Below, one piece after another: positions 31,155-40,663 of a DNA stretch of 64,000 nt (its first letter is position 1; each line of letters starts with the position of its first letter). Location of the stretch: positions 43,283-107,282 of the IMG/VR virus record IMGVR_UViG_3300042569_000338; one strand, given 5' to 3'. The notes beneath the pieces were generated by a model. The model worked only from the letters and a program-made list of their open reading frames with translations, was not told where the DNA came from and searched no databases. A program made the translations under genes and the position numbers. This DNA comes from a virus.

Positions 31155-31168
31155 TTATTGTAAGTATT

Positions 31169-31885
31169 TTAACAAGTTACATAATTTGTAATCTCTCCAC
31201 TTGTATTAATTTCTACAGCATATGTGTCTAATGGTCCTGTTAATTTACGCCAACCTACTGAACCAACAAATGGATTTGCTAAAGGATTAGTAGTGGTGTA
31301 TAAAATTAACCCTACCATAGGTACTGTATTTCCAGATTCAGCCCAAACAATACTTGTTGTTGTTGAACTTGTACAAGCATCACCTGAAGTTCCAGTAGCT
31401 GAATTATCAATTTGATACTCCTCAGGAGGAGGAGAACATTGACCAACTTGACTTATAATAGCTAAACTGCCTTCTAAAACATTAGGTGTTGCATTATCAC
31501 ATAAACATGCATTTCCTGATTCACCATCAGTTAATACTCTACTTTGATTATTACCATCACAATCTGTCCACTGTACTATTGCACCTTCTGAACCTGCTGT
31601 AAAGTCCCAATTAAAACAACCAGCTCCTGCACCAATTGATTCACAATAAGTTGTTATGCTAGTTATTTCCATATCTACATAATTTGTACAACCAACACTA
31701 TTAGATTTTACTCTAACTATAGTAGCAGCATCTGGCACCACGGTTGAAGTGTATCCAGCTAACAAAGCTGATTTTGCTATTCCTGTAGCAAATGCAGTAA
31801 CGTATGCATCTGCATCTGAAAAAAGATTAAATGGACCTGTATCAGTTCCTGCTGCTGCGATTGTTATAATTACTGTTTGTGACAT
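31169..31885 (-). CDS. Small virion surface protein built from shared beta modules (238 aa)
   Basis: 238 residues. Residues 1-75 carry the shared module (AAAGTDTGPFNLFSD...LLAGYTSTVVPDAATIV.VKSNSVGCTNYVDMEI). Residues about 90-160 carry a second Cys-containing module (IVQWTDCDGNNQ...NACLCDN...ISQVGQC), also seen in the 160- and 287-residue proteins. The C-terminus (GWRKLTGPLDTYAVEINTSG) may be a third small beta domain. No signal peptide. Position after the muzzle gene suggests a tail decoration protein. Function unknown. Confidence 0.6.
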   Translation of the reverse strand: MSQTVIITIAAAGTDTGPFNLFSDADAYVTAFATGIAKSALLAGYTSTVVPDAATIVRVKSNSVGCTNYVDMEITSITTYCESIGAGAGCFNWDFTAGSEGAIVQWTDCDGNNQSRVLTDGESGNACLCDNATPNVLEGSLAIISQVGQCSPPPEEYQIDNSATGTSGDACTSSTTTSIVWAESGNTVPMVGLILYTTTNPLANPFVGSVGWRKLTGPLDTYAVEINTSGEITNYVTC

Positions 31886-31900
31886 ATATCGTTAATTTAT

Positions 31901-34900
31901 TTATTGAAGAATAGCTGTTCCAGCAGTTAATGTACAATCATATGTTACTACAACAGCACTTCCTGCAGTTAATGTACAATCATAAACAGGAGGAGTAGGA
32001 GTTGTTGTACTAGTAGTTGTTACTGGTATAACATATTCTGCTGTACCACCTAAGTTACAATTTAATATAACTGTTGTTGTAGTTGTAGTAGTTGGACTAG
32101 GAATCTCCATAACAGCAATAGCTTCTAAATCACATCCCTCATTCAATCCTGAATAGAAGAAGTTGTTTTCAGCTATGTAATAGTTAGGAATATAACTATG
32201 GAAACTAACCCAGCTTTGTATATTTACACTGTATGATAGAGTCCACGACTTGTTACAGAAGTATTGTCTGTCTGTTAAACTAACTACCTTTCTTAAAGAT
32301 AAATCACCATAAGCTTTATCAATATAGTACTCACCTGTTAATTCATCATATTGGATAACATCTACATACTCTTGTTGAGGAATGTAGTCAAGTTTAGATA
32401 TAATTATTCTATCATACTTACTATCATATACACCATGTAAACCACAAGCATTGAAGTGATTATCTGTATCAGCATTAGGAAAATAACGTAATATCTCAAA
32501 TGCTAAGTGGTCTGTAAAGAACTTATTAAGCCCTGAACCAAATGCAGACAAGTCTTGTATTTGACCACCCATTCCATTAATAAGAAACACTTGTCCTCTT
32601 TTAGCATCTATAGTTACTTGTCCATTAGGAATCTTCAATAAGAACTTATTTTGACTTCCTACATATCCAAGGTCTGTCTCAGCAAAATCAATTGGAGGAG
32701 CAGATCTAAATAGTGAAGGATTGCCTAAATAAGCAGCTTGAGGATTACTTGTATTTATTGTTAACAATGTATTATATAACAATGACTTGTTCTCAAATCT
32801 AGCTAATACAGCTTTGTTCTGAATACCGTCCAATGAAGTTAAATTGCCAAAGTTTTGAGGAAAGTCAAAGAATGCTACAGGAGCATAATTTAACCAGCTA
32901 TTTACTCTTACGCTTGGATTATTAGCTTGTGCCTCAGAATAGATTGCTCTGAATGGAAAGTTTGTATAACACTGGTTGTTATCAAAATCTACAGGTAAGT
33001 GAGAAAAGAAATTTTCTTTATTCTGTTTTGAATATGTTACATTATATGTATATGTATTGTCAAATTGAATTGGAACAACAGATTGTTGTAACCAGTTATC
33101 AGGAATACCAGAACTCACGTGGGGGTAGAAGTCTCCTTCAAAATTATTAAATGCTTGACGTAAGTCTACATTTATAGAACTTTCTACATAATAATAAGGA
33201 ATACCATAAGCAAATAGATACATCTTGCCCTCATATGAATAAGCTGTACTACTTAAAGCTGTACTACCTGGAGCAGCTGTAGTAGATGTGGTAGTGGTAG
33301 TATTACTTATAATAGTATAATCATTAGGACAATCAAGATAGTTTGCCTTAACAGATATAATATTTTTCATTAATGTTGTACCAGCCATGTAATTGCTTAG
33401 TACAGATCTAGCAGAGTACCAGTATTGTGGATAGGCAACATTACCTAATTCATCGTAGAATATATCACTATCATCAGGAGCTCCCACTCTATTATCAATA
33501 AAGAAAGGAAGTTTAGTTTTATAAGCAAATCTGCCAATAAAAGTATCTCCACCAAACACAGTTTGAATTCCTGATACATCACTTAATTGTTTTTGGAAAC
33601 CTGTATCAATTGTATTATAAGAATATAATTGACCCCACTGATTAATGTTTATATTCTTAATAGATCCATAATAAGAAACCACTTTAATAGGTTCTTGTGT
33701 TTCTGGAGATGCACAAGCATCTCTTTGAGAAATTGTAAATCTTGAATCATCAGTAATTAAACTGTTCCCAGCAACTACTAAAGATGGAGTTTGTTCAGCA
33801 AATGGTAATGGGGTTACACCGTTTGGTGTTTTTAAATAAACAGAAGATTCTCTTTGAAAGTTATTTATATTATAAGTATCACCAACAGACTGAAAACCAG
33901 GAATAAGATATTGATATAAATCAAGTTCTCTTTGTTTAACACCTATATTACCAAATGCATCAGGAGCAGCGTTTTGAACATCTGCATTATAATCATATTG
34001 AGCAGTGGAATTAAATGAGTATGTAAAGTTTCTTCTGCTAATACCATTAATATAAATTGTTAAATATGCTTGGTAAGCAGTAAACATCGCTGTAGCATCT
34101 AATGTACCTGTAATTCTAGCAATGTTATAACTTGAATTCAAAGCATCTACTTGTGCTTGTTTAGTAATTAACTTATATAATGCATGATTTTTAACTTGTA
34201 CAAAATGGGCTCTACCTCCTCCAAATACAGCACTTTCTAACTTAAGCACATTACCTAAAAAAGGTTGTCCAAAAGAAGTCTCTGGTGAATTAAACACCAT
34301 TCTATATTTAGAACTATTATCAAATCCACTTAAGTTATTTGGAAAACAGTTTGTATTTTTATTATTAGTTGTTTCTAATATCGTATATTTATCAGATCCA
34401 CTTACACGACTAGGAACAGTTGTAGAACTTACAGTAGTAGGATTATTTGGTACAACAGTTATATTGACACTTACTAATGAAACTGGATCAGTGTATATAA
34501 ATGCTGTAGACGATCCATAAGCAGTTAATGTATAAGAAATAGCTGTAACGTTAGTAAATGTAGCAACTCCTGTAATTACTAAAGGAAGTGTAACAGAACA
34601 TATTTCTGTCATACCAAGTGGCATATTAATTGCTAGTACTTCTCCTGAATAACAATCAGTATATTGTAATGTGCCAGCCGTAGTTACTACAACTTTAAAT
34701 GTTTGACACTGAGAGTTATATGCATTATTCTGTTCAAGTAAGAATGGATCAGTTTTAATGTCATTATAAGGATAGTTAGGATAGTAATAGTAAGTAGCAG
34801 TAGGACTAGTTGGGTCCTCTCTTGTATACTTACCTACATTTCTTAACATACCTTTTGCTACAATAGATTTGTTTGTAGCTCTATCACCTCTTACAATTTT

Positions 34901-36553
34901 ATATGCAACTATATCAGCTTTTTGATCAGCTGTTAAATTAGAATTATCAATTAACGATATTACCTGTTGTGTATTTATTTTAACACCAATAGGGTATAAA
35001 GCATTTGCTTTCTGCAATTCTGGAAGATTATAGTTTGGAGCCTGTGACTCAAACATTGGACTAACTAGAATATCAGGAAACTTATGATGACGAATCTTTT
35101 GTCCAGCTAAAGCTCCATATAAAAGAGTGTTACATGGATATTCTTCATTAGATTCCCAATATGCAAAATCACCAAATTTATATGGTGTAGCATTTCCAAT
35201 ATTAGGTCCTAAAGCATCTCCAACTACAGTTGCAGTGTTGTATATTTTCCAATAAGGAGCAGTTGTTCCTGTACCAATAAAATCAGCATTTGTAGATTTA
35301 TCAACAACCACCAAATCATCAGCTGTAGCAACTCTACCAGGGATATGAAAACCACTTGTTTGTTTGCCGTTTCTTAATAAGAAAACAATTTCAAATGCAT
35401 ATATTTCATCACGCAGATACCCACGTAAGTTAGTAGCATTTAATTCATCAGCGTAAGTTTCTCCAGCAGGAATCTTATAAGTTTGCCATTGAAGATCAAT
35501 CTTACTAGCAATACTTTGATAGTTAATTTTATCAATAGATGTAAGTTGATCCCATACAAGAATATCTTGTACAGCTGTTACATCTTGTGCAATATCATAA
35601 TATGGAAACTTTTCAAATATTTCAGCAACTGTTAAATTAATTGCTTCTTCATATTGCCCTGTATAAGTAATTTGATTTGTAGCACCATCAATAAAATATG
35701 TACCTACTAATTGAACAGAGGTAATATCATTTATTGTTTTAATTACAGCCAAATTGTAATATTCAAAATATCCTGTTAAATCAATGTTGCTTATATCCAC
35801 TACAATAGATCTTCCAACAGGATAGTTAAAATCAAGTGTTGTAAGCTTTGGATTTGCAATAGGAGTTGGATTAGTTACTGAATAGTAAGATGTGTATGCA
35901 TCTCCTTGTGCACTACAATATTGAATAGCAAATTGATATGTACCAGCTCTTAAATCTCCCCCATTAATAATACTATTAACACTTAAACCTGGAATATTAA
36001 AATTAGGTTGTATCTTTAATTTATTACAATCAAGTATTGGTGTTACAATAGGATCACAAATAACATCATCTGCAAAAGTTGTAATATATGGAATATTATC
36101 AAGATCTAAATATCTTCTAGGGTTTAATCCATCTGTCCAATAAATCTCTGTACTACAGTTTGAAATCTTGTGTACAGCTTTTTGTATTGGATAGTTAATA
36201 TTAAAGTTTAAACAAAGTCCTTCTACGTACATGTGATAGATACAATCGTTGTTATCCATGTATCCAATCTGAGAAGCCCCAGTTTCAGGATTAGTTAGAA
36301 AGAATATATGTTGATTCCTCTCTTGAATAAAATGTGTTCCAATAAGAAGAAAGTTCTCAGGAAAGTTTAGACATAACTCATTACCTGGTTCATTTTGGTA
36401 GTTTACAGCAGTGGCACTAAAATTCTCAACAGATGCATTTAAGGCATAAGTAAGCTTACCCTTCTCAACCTGGTTTACAGATGAGTCCATATTTAGTCCA
36501 GTTCTACCTAAACTAAATTCCTGTCTAATATTTCCTTGTTCTTGATCTGCCAT
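31901..36553 (-). CDS. Tail muzzle protein (crass-like)
   Basis: 1550 residues. The N-terminus (GLNMDSSVNQVEKGKLTYAL, then NEPGNELC, IGTHFIQERNQHIFFLTN, IYWTDGLNPRRYLDLDNIP) fits the large muzzle protein that closes the tail of crAss-like virions. Beta-rich throughout. Two Thr-rich linkers are present: one internal (DNA 33270-33310) and one near the C-terminus (DNA 31985-32095). The final residues duplicate YDCTLTAG twice. It follows a ring-type 322-residue gene by five bases. The muzzle call is by pattern recognition. Confidence 0.75.
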   Translation of the reverse strand: MADQEQGNIRQEFSLGRTGLNMDSSVNQVEKGKLTYALNASVENFSATAVNYQNEPGNELCLNFPENFLLIGTHFIQERNQHIFFLTNPETGASQIGYMDNNDCIYHMYVEGLCLNFNINYPIQKAVHKISNCSTEIYWTDGLNPRRYLDLDNIPYITTFADDVICDPIVTPILDCNKLKIQPNFNIPGLSVNSIINGGDLRAGTYQFAIQYCSAQGDAYTSYYSVTNPTPIANPKLTTLDFNYPVGRSIVVDISNIDLTGYFEYYNLAVIKTINDITSVQLVGTYFIDGATNQITYTGQYEEAINLTVAEIFEKFPYYDIAQDVTAVQDILVWDQLTSIDKINYQSIASKIDLQWQTYKIPAGETYADELNATNLRGYLRDEIYAFEIVFLLRNGKQTSGFHIPGRVATADDLVVVDKSTNADFIGTGTTAPYWKIYNTATVVGDALGPNIGNATPYKFGDFAYWESNEEYPCNTLLYGALAGQKIRHHKFPDILVSPMFESQAPNYNLPELQKANALYPIGVKINTQQVISLIDNSNLTADQKADIVAYKIVRGDRATNKSIVAKGMLRNVGKYTREDPTSPTATYYYYPNYPYNDIKTDPFLLEQNNAYNSQCQTFKVVVTTAGTLQYTDCYSGEVLAINMPLGMTEICSVTLPLVITGVATFTNVTAISYTLTAYGSSTAFIYTDPVSLVSVNITVVPNNPTTVSSTTVPSRVSGSDKYTILETTNNKNTNCFPNNLSGFDNSSKYRMVFNSPETSFGQPFLGNVLKLESAVFGGGRAHFVQVKNHALYKLITKQAQVDALNSSYNIARITGTLDATAMFTAYQAYLTIYINGISRRNFTYSFNSTAQYDYNADVQNAAPDAFGNIGVKQRELDLYQYLIPGFQSVGDTYNINNFQRESSVYLKTPNGVTPLPFAEQTPSLVVAGNSLITDDSRFTISQRDACASPETQEPIKVVSYYGSIKNININQWGQLYSYNTIDTGFQKQLSDVSGIQTVFGGDTFIGRFAYKTKLPFFIDNRVGAPDDSDIFYDELGNVAYPQYWYSARSVLSNYMAGTTLMKNIISVKANYLDCPNDYTIISNTTTTTSTTAAPGSTALSSTAYSYEGKMYLFAYGIPYYYVESSINVDLRQAFNNFEGDFYPHVSSGIPDNWLQQSVVPIQFDNTYTYNVTYSKQNKENFFSHLPVDFDNNQCYTNFPFRAIYSEAQANNPSVRVNSWLNYAPVAFFDFPQNFGNLTSLDGIQNKAVLARFENKSLLYNTLLTINTSNPQAAYLGNPSLFRSAPPIDFAETDLGYVGSQNKFLLKIPNGQVTIDAKRGQVFLINGMGGQIQDLSAFGSGLNKFFTDHLAFEILRYFPNADTDNHFNACGLHGVYDSKYDRIIISKLDYIPQQEYVDVIQYDELTGEYYIDKAYGDLSLRKVVSLTDRQYFCNKSWTLSYSVNIQSWVSFHSYIPNYYIAENNFFYSGLNEGCDLEAIAVMEIPSPTTTTTTTVILNCNLGGTAEYVIPVTTTSTTTPTPPVYDCTLTAGSAVVVTYDCTLTAGTAILQ

Positions 36554-36558
36554 AATTA

Positions 36559-37527
36559 TTAATTATTTCTTCTCCTGCCGTATCTGTTAGTTCTATTAGG
36601 TAGTTCATATTGAGCAAACCTTTGCAAATCATTTTTAATTCTTCTTTGCTTCTCCCAAGGAGTTTGTTTCTTAATCTCAATATCAGCCATGATAAATGCT
36701 TCATCATGTAACTGTTTGTAATAAGCTAGCTTTTGTTGTATTTGTTGGAAGGTCTCATCATTAATTTGATTTGAAAGAGTTTCAAACACTTTATATTTAA
36801 TGAATGCTTCTACAAACTCTCTAATACGATAGTTATCAGGAATCAATTGATTACCTATATTATCATACTCTGTAGCATAAAATAATAAATGTACTACACC
36901 ATTTCTGAAGTTAGTAACAAATTTGTTATCTCTAATGTCAAATGAATCATAGCCAGCAGAACCAGGAGTAAACTCATGCACTGTTGGAGGGGGAGCATAA
37001 AACTCCCAAGCATTACTGTATTCAACCTCACAGTTGTTTCTTGCAGAAATGTTACCTGGTTTTAATAAATATTCTTGTCTATAAGATCTAGCTATTGCAT
37101 TGTTTGTTTTGTATACAGCTTGTATAAGCTCAGGCATACATGTAGGACAACCTGTTGTACATTGAGGATTGGTACAGGGTACTGTTCCACTAATGATAGG
37201 TGCTATCTGAATAGTTGTTTGAGATGCAGCTTGTGAATAGAATGAGTTAGCTGATTGATAAGGATACCCTGGAATCTCAGTACACATCCAAGCTTCTCTA
37301 GCAGCATAAAAGTTATCAGGAAGCCTAGCTTGGAAGTCTTCAATATAAAGAACTTGCTCAGCAATAGCATAAGTTGTCCTACCTAACTTGTTTAAACACT
37401 TGTTTAAATAAGTAGGGAAAAGCAAATCATCCACAGCTCCTGTGTCAAAATAGCTTTTTAATTCTTCTTTAACAGTTGCATAAACTGGTTCAGGAGATAC
37501 AAATCTGTACTTATAATAGTATGACAT
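36559..37527 (-). CDS. Ring/tail adaptor-type structural protein (322 aa)
   Basis: 322 residues. Starts MSYYYKYRFVSPEPVYATVK. It contains a Cys cluster (CTNPQCTTGCPTCMPE, near residues 118-133) that could bind metal, and an alpha-helical, basic C-terminus (KKQTPWEKQRRIKNDLQRFA). The gene sits between the 158-residue basic protein and the muzzle. That position and the fold-like pattern (helical N-term, beta middle) suit one of the stacked ring proteins of crAss-like tails. Exact ring assignment cannot be made from sequence alone. Confidence 0.6.
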   Translation of the reverse strand: MSYYYKYRFVSPEPVYATVKEELKSYFDTGAVDDLLFPTYLNKCLNKLGRTTYAIAEQVLYIEDFQARLPDNFYAAREAWMCTEIPGYPYQSANSFYSQAASQTTIQIAPIISGTVPCTNPQCTTGCPTCMPELIQAVYKTNNAIARSYRQEYLLKPGNISARNNCEVEYSNAWEFYAPPPTVHEFTPGSAGYDSFDIRDNKFVTNFRNGVVHLLFYATEYDNIGNQLIPDNYRIREFVEAFIKYKVFETLSNQINDETFQQIQQKLAYYKQLHDEAFIMADIEIKKQTPWEKQRRIKNDLQRFAQYELPNRTNRYGRRRNN

Positions 37528-37530
37528 AAT

Positions 37531-38007
37531 TTATTTTTTCCACTCACGATAGATGTGTTGATACGTATCGTTTGTTTTTATATAATGTGAGAGCAATCTT
37601 GATGTAACTCTTGAAGGTTTAAAATACCACAAGTCTATGTTTCTTAGTCTGGCAGTTTCTTTAAACCATACCCAGCCAAAAAAGTAACCCTCTGTGTGAT
37701 AATTAAAGTTGTATATAATTTTTCCCTTCTCTTTAGACTTTTGCCAGTCTACTGGTAAGTTAATGTACTCCTTACCATTGATATCCTTAACCTTCTTTCT
37801 TTTCTTTTTATTGATTGAGAACTCACCAAACCCAAAAGGTAGCTTTGCTTTTTCTCCAGTTTCTAGTATATAACTTTTAAAATTCTCATTATAAGAATAT
37901 AAAATGTTTCTCCACTCATCAAATGTAATTTTAATTGTGGGATGCTTCTTGCAAAAGTTATTGTAGTTTTCTTTACTGGAGCTTCTCCAATCAATTTTTA
38001 TCCTCAT
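37531..38007 (-). CDS. Small basic conserved phage protein (158 aa)
   Basis: 158 residues, very basic and aromatic. The core ETGEKAKLPFGFGEFSINKK, then INLPVDWQKSK and NFNYHTEGYFFGWVWF, is a pattern I recognise as widely conserved in Bacteroidota phages without a firm function. It starts with a one-base overlap with the 244-residue ring-type gene. The basic surface could contact DNA at the neck or act as an assembly factor. No catalytic motif seen. Confidence 0.55.
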   Translation of the reverse strand: MRIKIDWRSSSKENYNNFCKKHPTIKITFDEWRNILYSYNENFKSYILETGEKAKLPFGFGEFSINKKKRKKVKDINGKEYINLPVDWQKSKEKGKIIYNFNYHTEGYFFGWVWFKETARLRNIDLWYFKPSRVTSRLLSHYIKTNDTYQHIYREWKK

Positions 38008-38741
38008 TACTGGGTTGGTTGTGCATTAGGAGCTTGCCCATCAACACCGTTATCTGCCATATCTGTTTTAATACTAAAATATGTAGATAATAATTTTTGA
38101 GACGTAAGCTCTAATACTTGTTTCTCAAGATATCCTGGACAACCATATTCTTTATCCAAAGGATTTTTGCAGTATTCTTCATTAGTAACCTCAGGACCAG
38201 TTCCACAACCACATTCTGGATACGCAATATCATTAGGAATATCTTCTTCAAAGAATGCTGATATCCTAACTGATTTTAAATTTGGATTACTCAAATATAA
38301 GTAACCTTCATTTGCTATCCAATAGTATGTTTGTTTTTTAATAATAGGAAGTCCCAGTAAGTTTAAATATCTATTGATTGTAATCTCTTTAAACTTTGTA
38401 CCCATTCCTCCCATAGCGTTTATAGAATAAACACCTTGTATTAAATATTGATAATTTCCTTCTGTAATCCTAGGAAGTTTATATTTACTTCTAGAAACAG
38501 TACATGGATCTACGTAATTACAACAGTCAGAAATAGGAACTTCTACCATTTCCAAACATTGGATGGTATTAAAGACAGTATCAGTAGCCCAAAGCTTTCT
38601 GAGATTTGTCTCACGTTTAACTAATAACTGTGTGTTGTTTCTAATCTCTGATGCTATAACCCTATCTGTGATAACGTTATCTGTGGATATAAGCTTATGC
38701 ATTCCACGCACATCTGAAACTAACTTACGTAATGTTGCCAT
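38007..38741 (-). CDS. Ring/neck-type structural protein (244 aa)
   Basis: 244 residues. N-terminal helical segment (RKLVSDVRGMHKLISTDNVI), then beta-rich body with a Cys pair (SDCCNYVDPC, near 78-87) and a Pro/Cys segment AYPECGCG. Overlaps the upstream metallophosphoesterase gene by one base and the downstream 158-residue gene by one base, so the three are translationally coupled. Its position before the muzzle suits a tail ring protein. Assignment is by context. Confidence 0.55.
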   Translation of the reverse strand: MATLRKLVSDVRGMHKLISTDNVITDRVIASEIRNNTQLLVKRETNLRKLWATDTVFNTIQCLEMVEVPISDCCNYVDPCTVSRSKYKLPRITEGNYQYLIQGVYSINAMGGMGTKFKEITINRYLNLLGLPIIKKQTYYWIANEGYLYLSNPNLKSVRISAFFEEDIPNDIAYPECGCGTGPEVTNEEYCKNPLDKEYGCPGYLEKQVLELTSQKLLSTYFSIKTDMADNGVDGQAPNAQPTQ

Positions 38742-39982
38742 TATAAATACTGTTTAAATATATTTGTCATTCCTGACCCTTGTTCTATTAAGAATCCAGT
38801 CACTTCTGCTTTAGACATTGTATGACCGTTCTTATCATCCCAAAGGCTTTTAGCATTAGAAAATGCTGGTATTTGGTAAAATTTAATACCATTGAAGTCG
38901 TGACTAACCTCATGGTGTTTGTCTCCTGTGAATATGTAGAAGTTGTTATGGAAAGACCATCCTTCTCTAAATTCTATTGGGAATAGTGCTGCTAACTTAG
39001 CAGGCTTAATTGCATCTCCATGGTTAAACATCATTGCTGAACCACCATAGCTTATGTACTTTCTATACTTAGGAGAGCAGTCAAAAGTTAATCTGTCTGT
39101 GTTTCTAAAATACGTTTGTAACCAGTTAACCATATGCCATCCTACAAACTCATCATGATTACCTGCTACGTACACAACATTCACATTCTCAGCATATTGT
39201 AATAACATTGTAATCATTAACACCTCATGTCCACAGATGTATTCAAAAGATGTTTGATATGTATGAGTGTTTGTTTGAGGAGTACCCTTTGTGGTCATTC
39301 CTGTAAACTCACTGTTAAACTCATCAGAACCAATGATGTATGTAATTTGTTCTAAGTTGTTGGAAAGCTGTGCTTGATTAGCAATCAACTCTACCTTGTA
39401 CATGATGTTAGAAAGCCTATCAACTATATCATTGTTGCCATCAATATCATATTTGTTTAAATGAGAGTCTTGTTTGTTGATAATTAACATACCGTTACTC
39501 TTACCATTTATAAACTTAGGACTCATAATGTCCTGACTAACAGGCTCATATGAAGCTAAAAAGTCCACAAAGCTATCTTGAAACACTTGCTCTGCAGACT
39601 TCTTTCCTAACCAGGCTTTTACTTGCCAGTGTGGATTATCTCCGTTTCCCCAATAGTTTTGTACGTATTTAGTTATCTCCCACTTATCTGTGTCTATCTT
39701 ACACTTCTCAATAAGCTCATCAAGGCTTTTAATCTCTTCTGAGACATTGGCTACAATCTCTCCAGTTCCTTTCACTAGGTCTTCTGTAAACTTAACTACA
39801 GTGTCCTCTAGATCAGATATATAGTTGCCAGTGATGGCCTCTTCTTCTCTCTTTCTAATATCTGTTAATAACTCATCAATCTCTAATTCTGTCACTCCTA
39901 GCTTGTCAGCGTAATATTTCTTTGATTTTTTCCAGTGTAACATCTGCTGTAGCTGCTCCAAAAGGGGTTGGTTTCCAGACAT
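38741..39982 (-). CDS. Calcineurin-like metallophosphoesterase with N-terminal HTH
   Basis: 413 residues. Metallophosphoesterase motifs in order: D172-x-H174 (KQDSHLNK), GSDEFN (218-223), GNHDE (274-278), FNHGDAI (around 320) and a GHxH-like GDKHHE (353-358). The N-terminus (YYADKLGVTELEIDELLTDI) reads as a helix-turn-helix of the small-terminase or integrase-resolvase sort. Family members are DNA exonucleases or phosphodiesterases. It is the first gene of a unit after a strong terminator and has its own promoter candidate, yet it leads ring and muzzle genes. It may process DNA ends during packaging or degrade host nucleic acid; that is inference. Confidence 0.8.
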   Translation of the reverse strand: MSGNQPLLEQLQQMLHWKKSKKYYADKLGVTELEIDELLTDIRKREEEAITGNYISDLEDTVVKFTEDLVKGTGEIVANVSEEIKSLDELIEKCKIDTDKWEITKYVQNYWGNGDNPHWQVKAWLGKKSAEQVFQDSFVDFLASYEPVSQDIMSPKFINGKSNGMLIINKQDSHLNKYDIDGNNDIVDRLSNIMYKVELIANQAQLSNNLEQITYIIGSDEFNSEFTGMTTKGTPQTNTHTYQTSFEYICGHEVLMITMLLQYAENVNVVYVAGNHDEFVGWHMVNWLQTYFRNTDRLTFDCSPKYRKYISYGGSAMMFNHGDAIKPAKLAALFPIEFREGWSFHNNFYIFTGDKHHEVSHDFNGIKFYQIPAFSNAKSLWDDKNGHTMSKAEVTGFLIEQGSGMTNIFKQYL

Positions 39983-40011
39983 ATAGGTTTTAAGTTTGGT
40001 TAAAATTAAAG

Positions 40012-40044
40012 TAAAGGTATGAAACTTTTTTGATATTTTCCAAA
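40012..40044 (-). promoter_or_regulatory. Putative late promoter before the metallophosphoesterase unit
   Basis: On the minus strand TTTG, 21-base spacer, TACCTTTA, 30 bases before the ATG at 39982. It sits immediately downstream of the terminator at 40094-40127. The leader contains AACCAAACTTAAAACC, close to the recurring AAACCAA leader. Confidence 0.5.
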
Positions 40045-40093
40045 TTTAGTTAACTAATTTAATTATATAGTTTAATCAATTTGATTAGAGTTC

Positions 40094-40127
40094 AAAAAAA
40101 AAACCCCCAGGGTAGAAACCCCAGGGG
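40094..40127 (-). terminator. Strong rho-independent terminator ending the adhesin unit
   Basis: On the minus strand a 10-pair GC-rich stem (CCCCTGGGGT / ACCCTGGGGG, two G-U pairs) with a 4-base loop TTCT, followed by ten T. It lies 40 bases after the stop of the 160-residue gene. A second small dyad (CCCTGT / ACAGGG, 40131-40152) with a T run on the plus strand sits next to it. Confidence 0.9.
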
Positions 40128-40166
40128 ATGCCCTGTAAACCAACAAACAGGGTTTTTAATAATTTA

Positions 40167-40649
40167 TTATAAACAAGGCCCAATTTCTGTTATTGAAATA
40201 GCTTCAGAACTTGAATCTACAGAATCTCTTGCAGCACAAATTTCTCTACATTGCGTATTTACTACACTTGACTCTATAGATGTTCCATTACAACTTATGT
40301 AAGTAAAAGGAAAAGCATCTCTATCTCCTGTACCATCATTTGCACAAACCTCATAACCATAACATTCAATAGGAGGTATTAAAGTTGTACTTGAACTAGT
40401 TGTGCTAGTAGTACTAGTTGTTGTAGCAGGAGCACCTGATACATCTAAATAAAGATCTCTTTGACAAGCTCCTGTAGACCTAACTAAAACTTCTGTAGTT
40501 CCATCAGGAACAGTTGCGTTATAGCCAGCTACCAAAGATGCTCTAGATACACCAGAGATGATTATTGTTGAAAACCCATCTGCATTTGAGTATATGTTAA
40601 AAGGTCCTGTATCAGAACCAGCTGTTGTCAAAGTTATTAATACTGTCAT
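40167..40649 (-). CDS. Small modular virion surface protein (160 aa)
   Basis: 160 residues. Residues 1-72 are the shared N-terminal beta module (TTAGSDTGPFNIYSNADGF...LVAGYNATVPDGTTEVLV.STGACQ). A Thr/Ser linker (TTTSTTSTTSSSTTLIPP) leads to the second module with Cys (CYGYEVCANDG...FTYISCNG...CREICAA...GPC). The leader reads AAACCAAC directly before ATG. It is the last gene before the strong terminator at 40094-40127. Probably a decoration or adhesin protein; no catalytic residues seen. Confidence 0.65.
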   Translation of the reverse strand: MTVLITLTTAGSDTGPFNIYSNADGFSTIIISGVSRASLVAGYNATVPDGTTEVLVRSTGACQRDLYLDVSGAPATTTSTTSTTSSSTTLIPPIECYGYEVCANDGTGDRDAFPFTYISCNGTSIESSVVNTQCREICAARDSVDSSSEAISITEIGPCL

Positions 40650-40663
40650 GTTGGTTTATTTAA

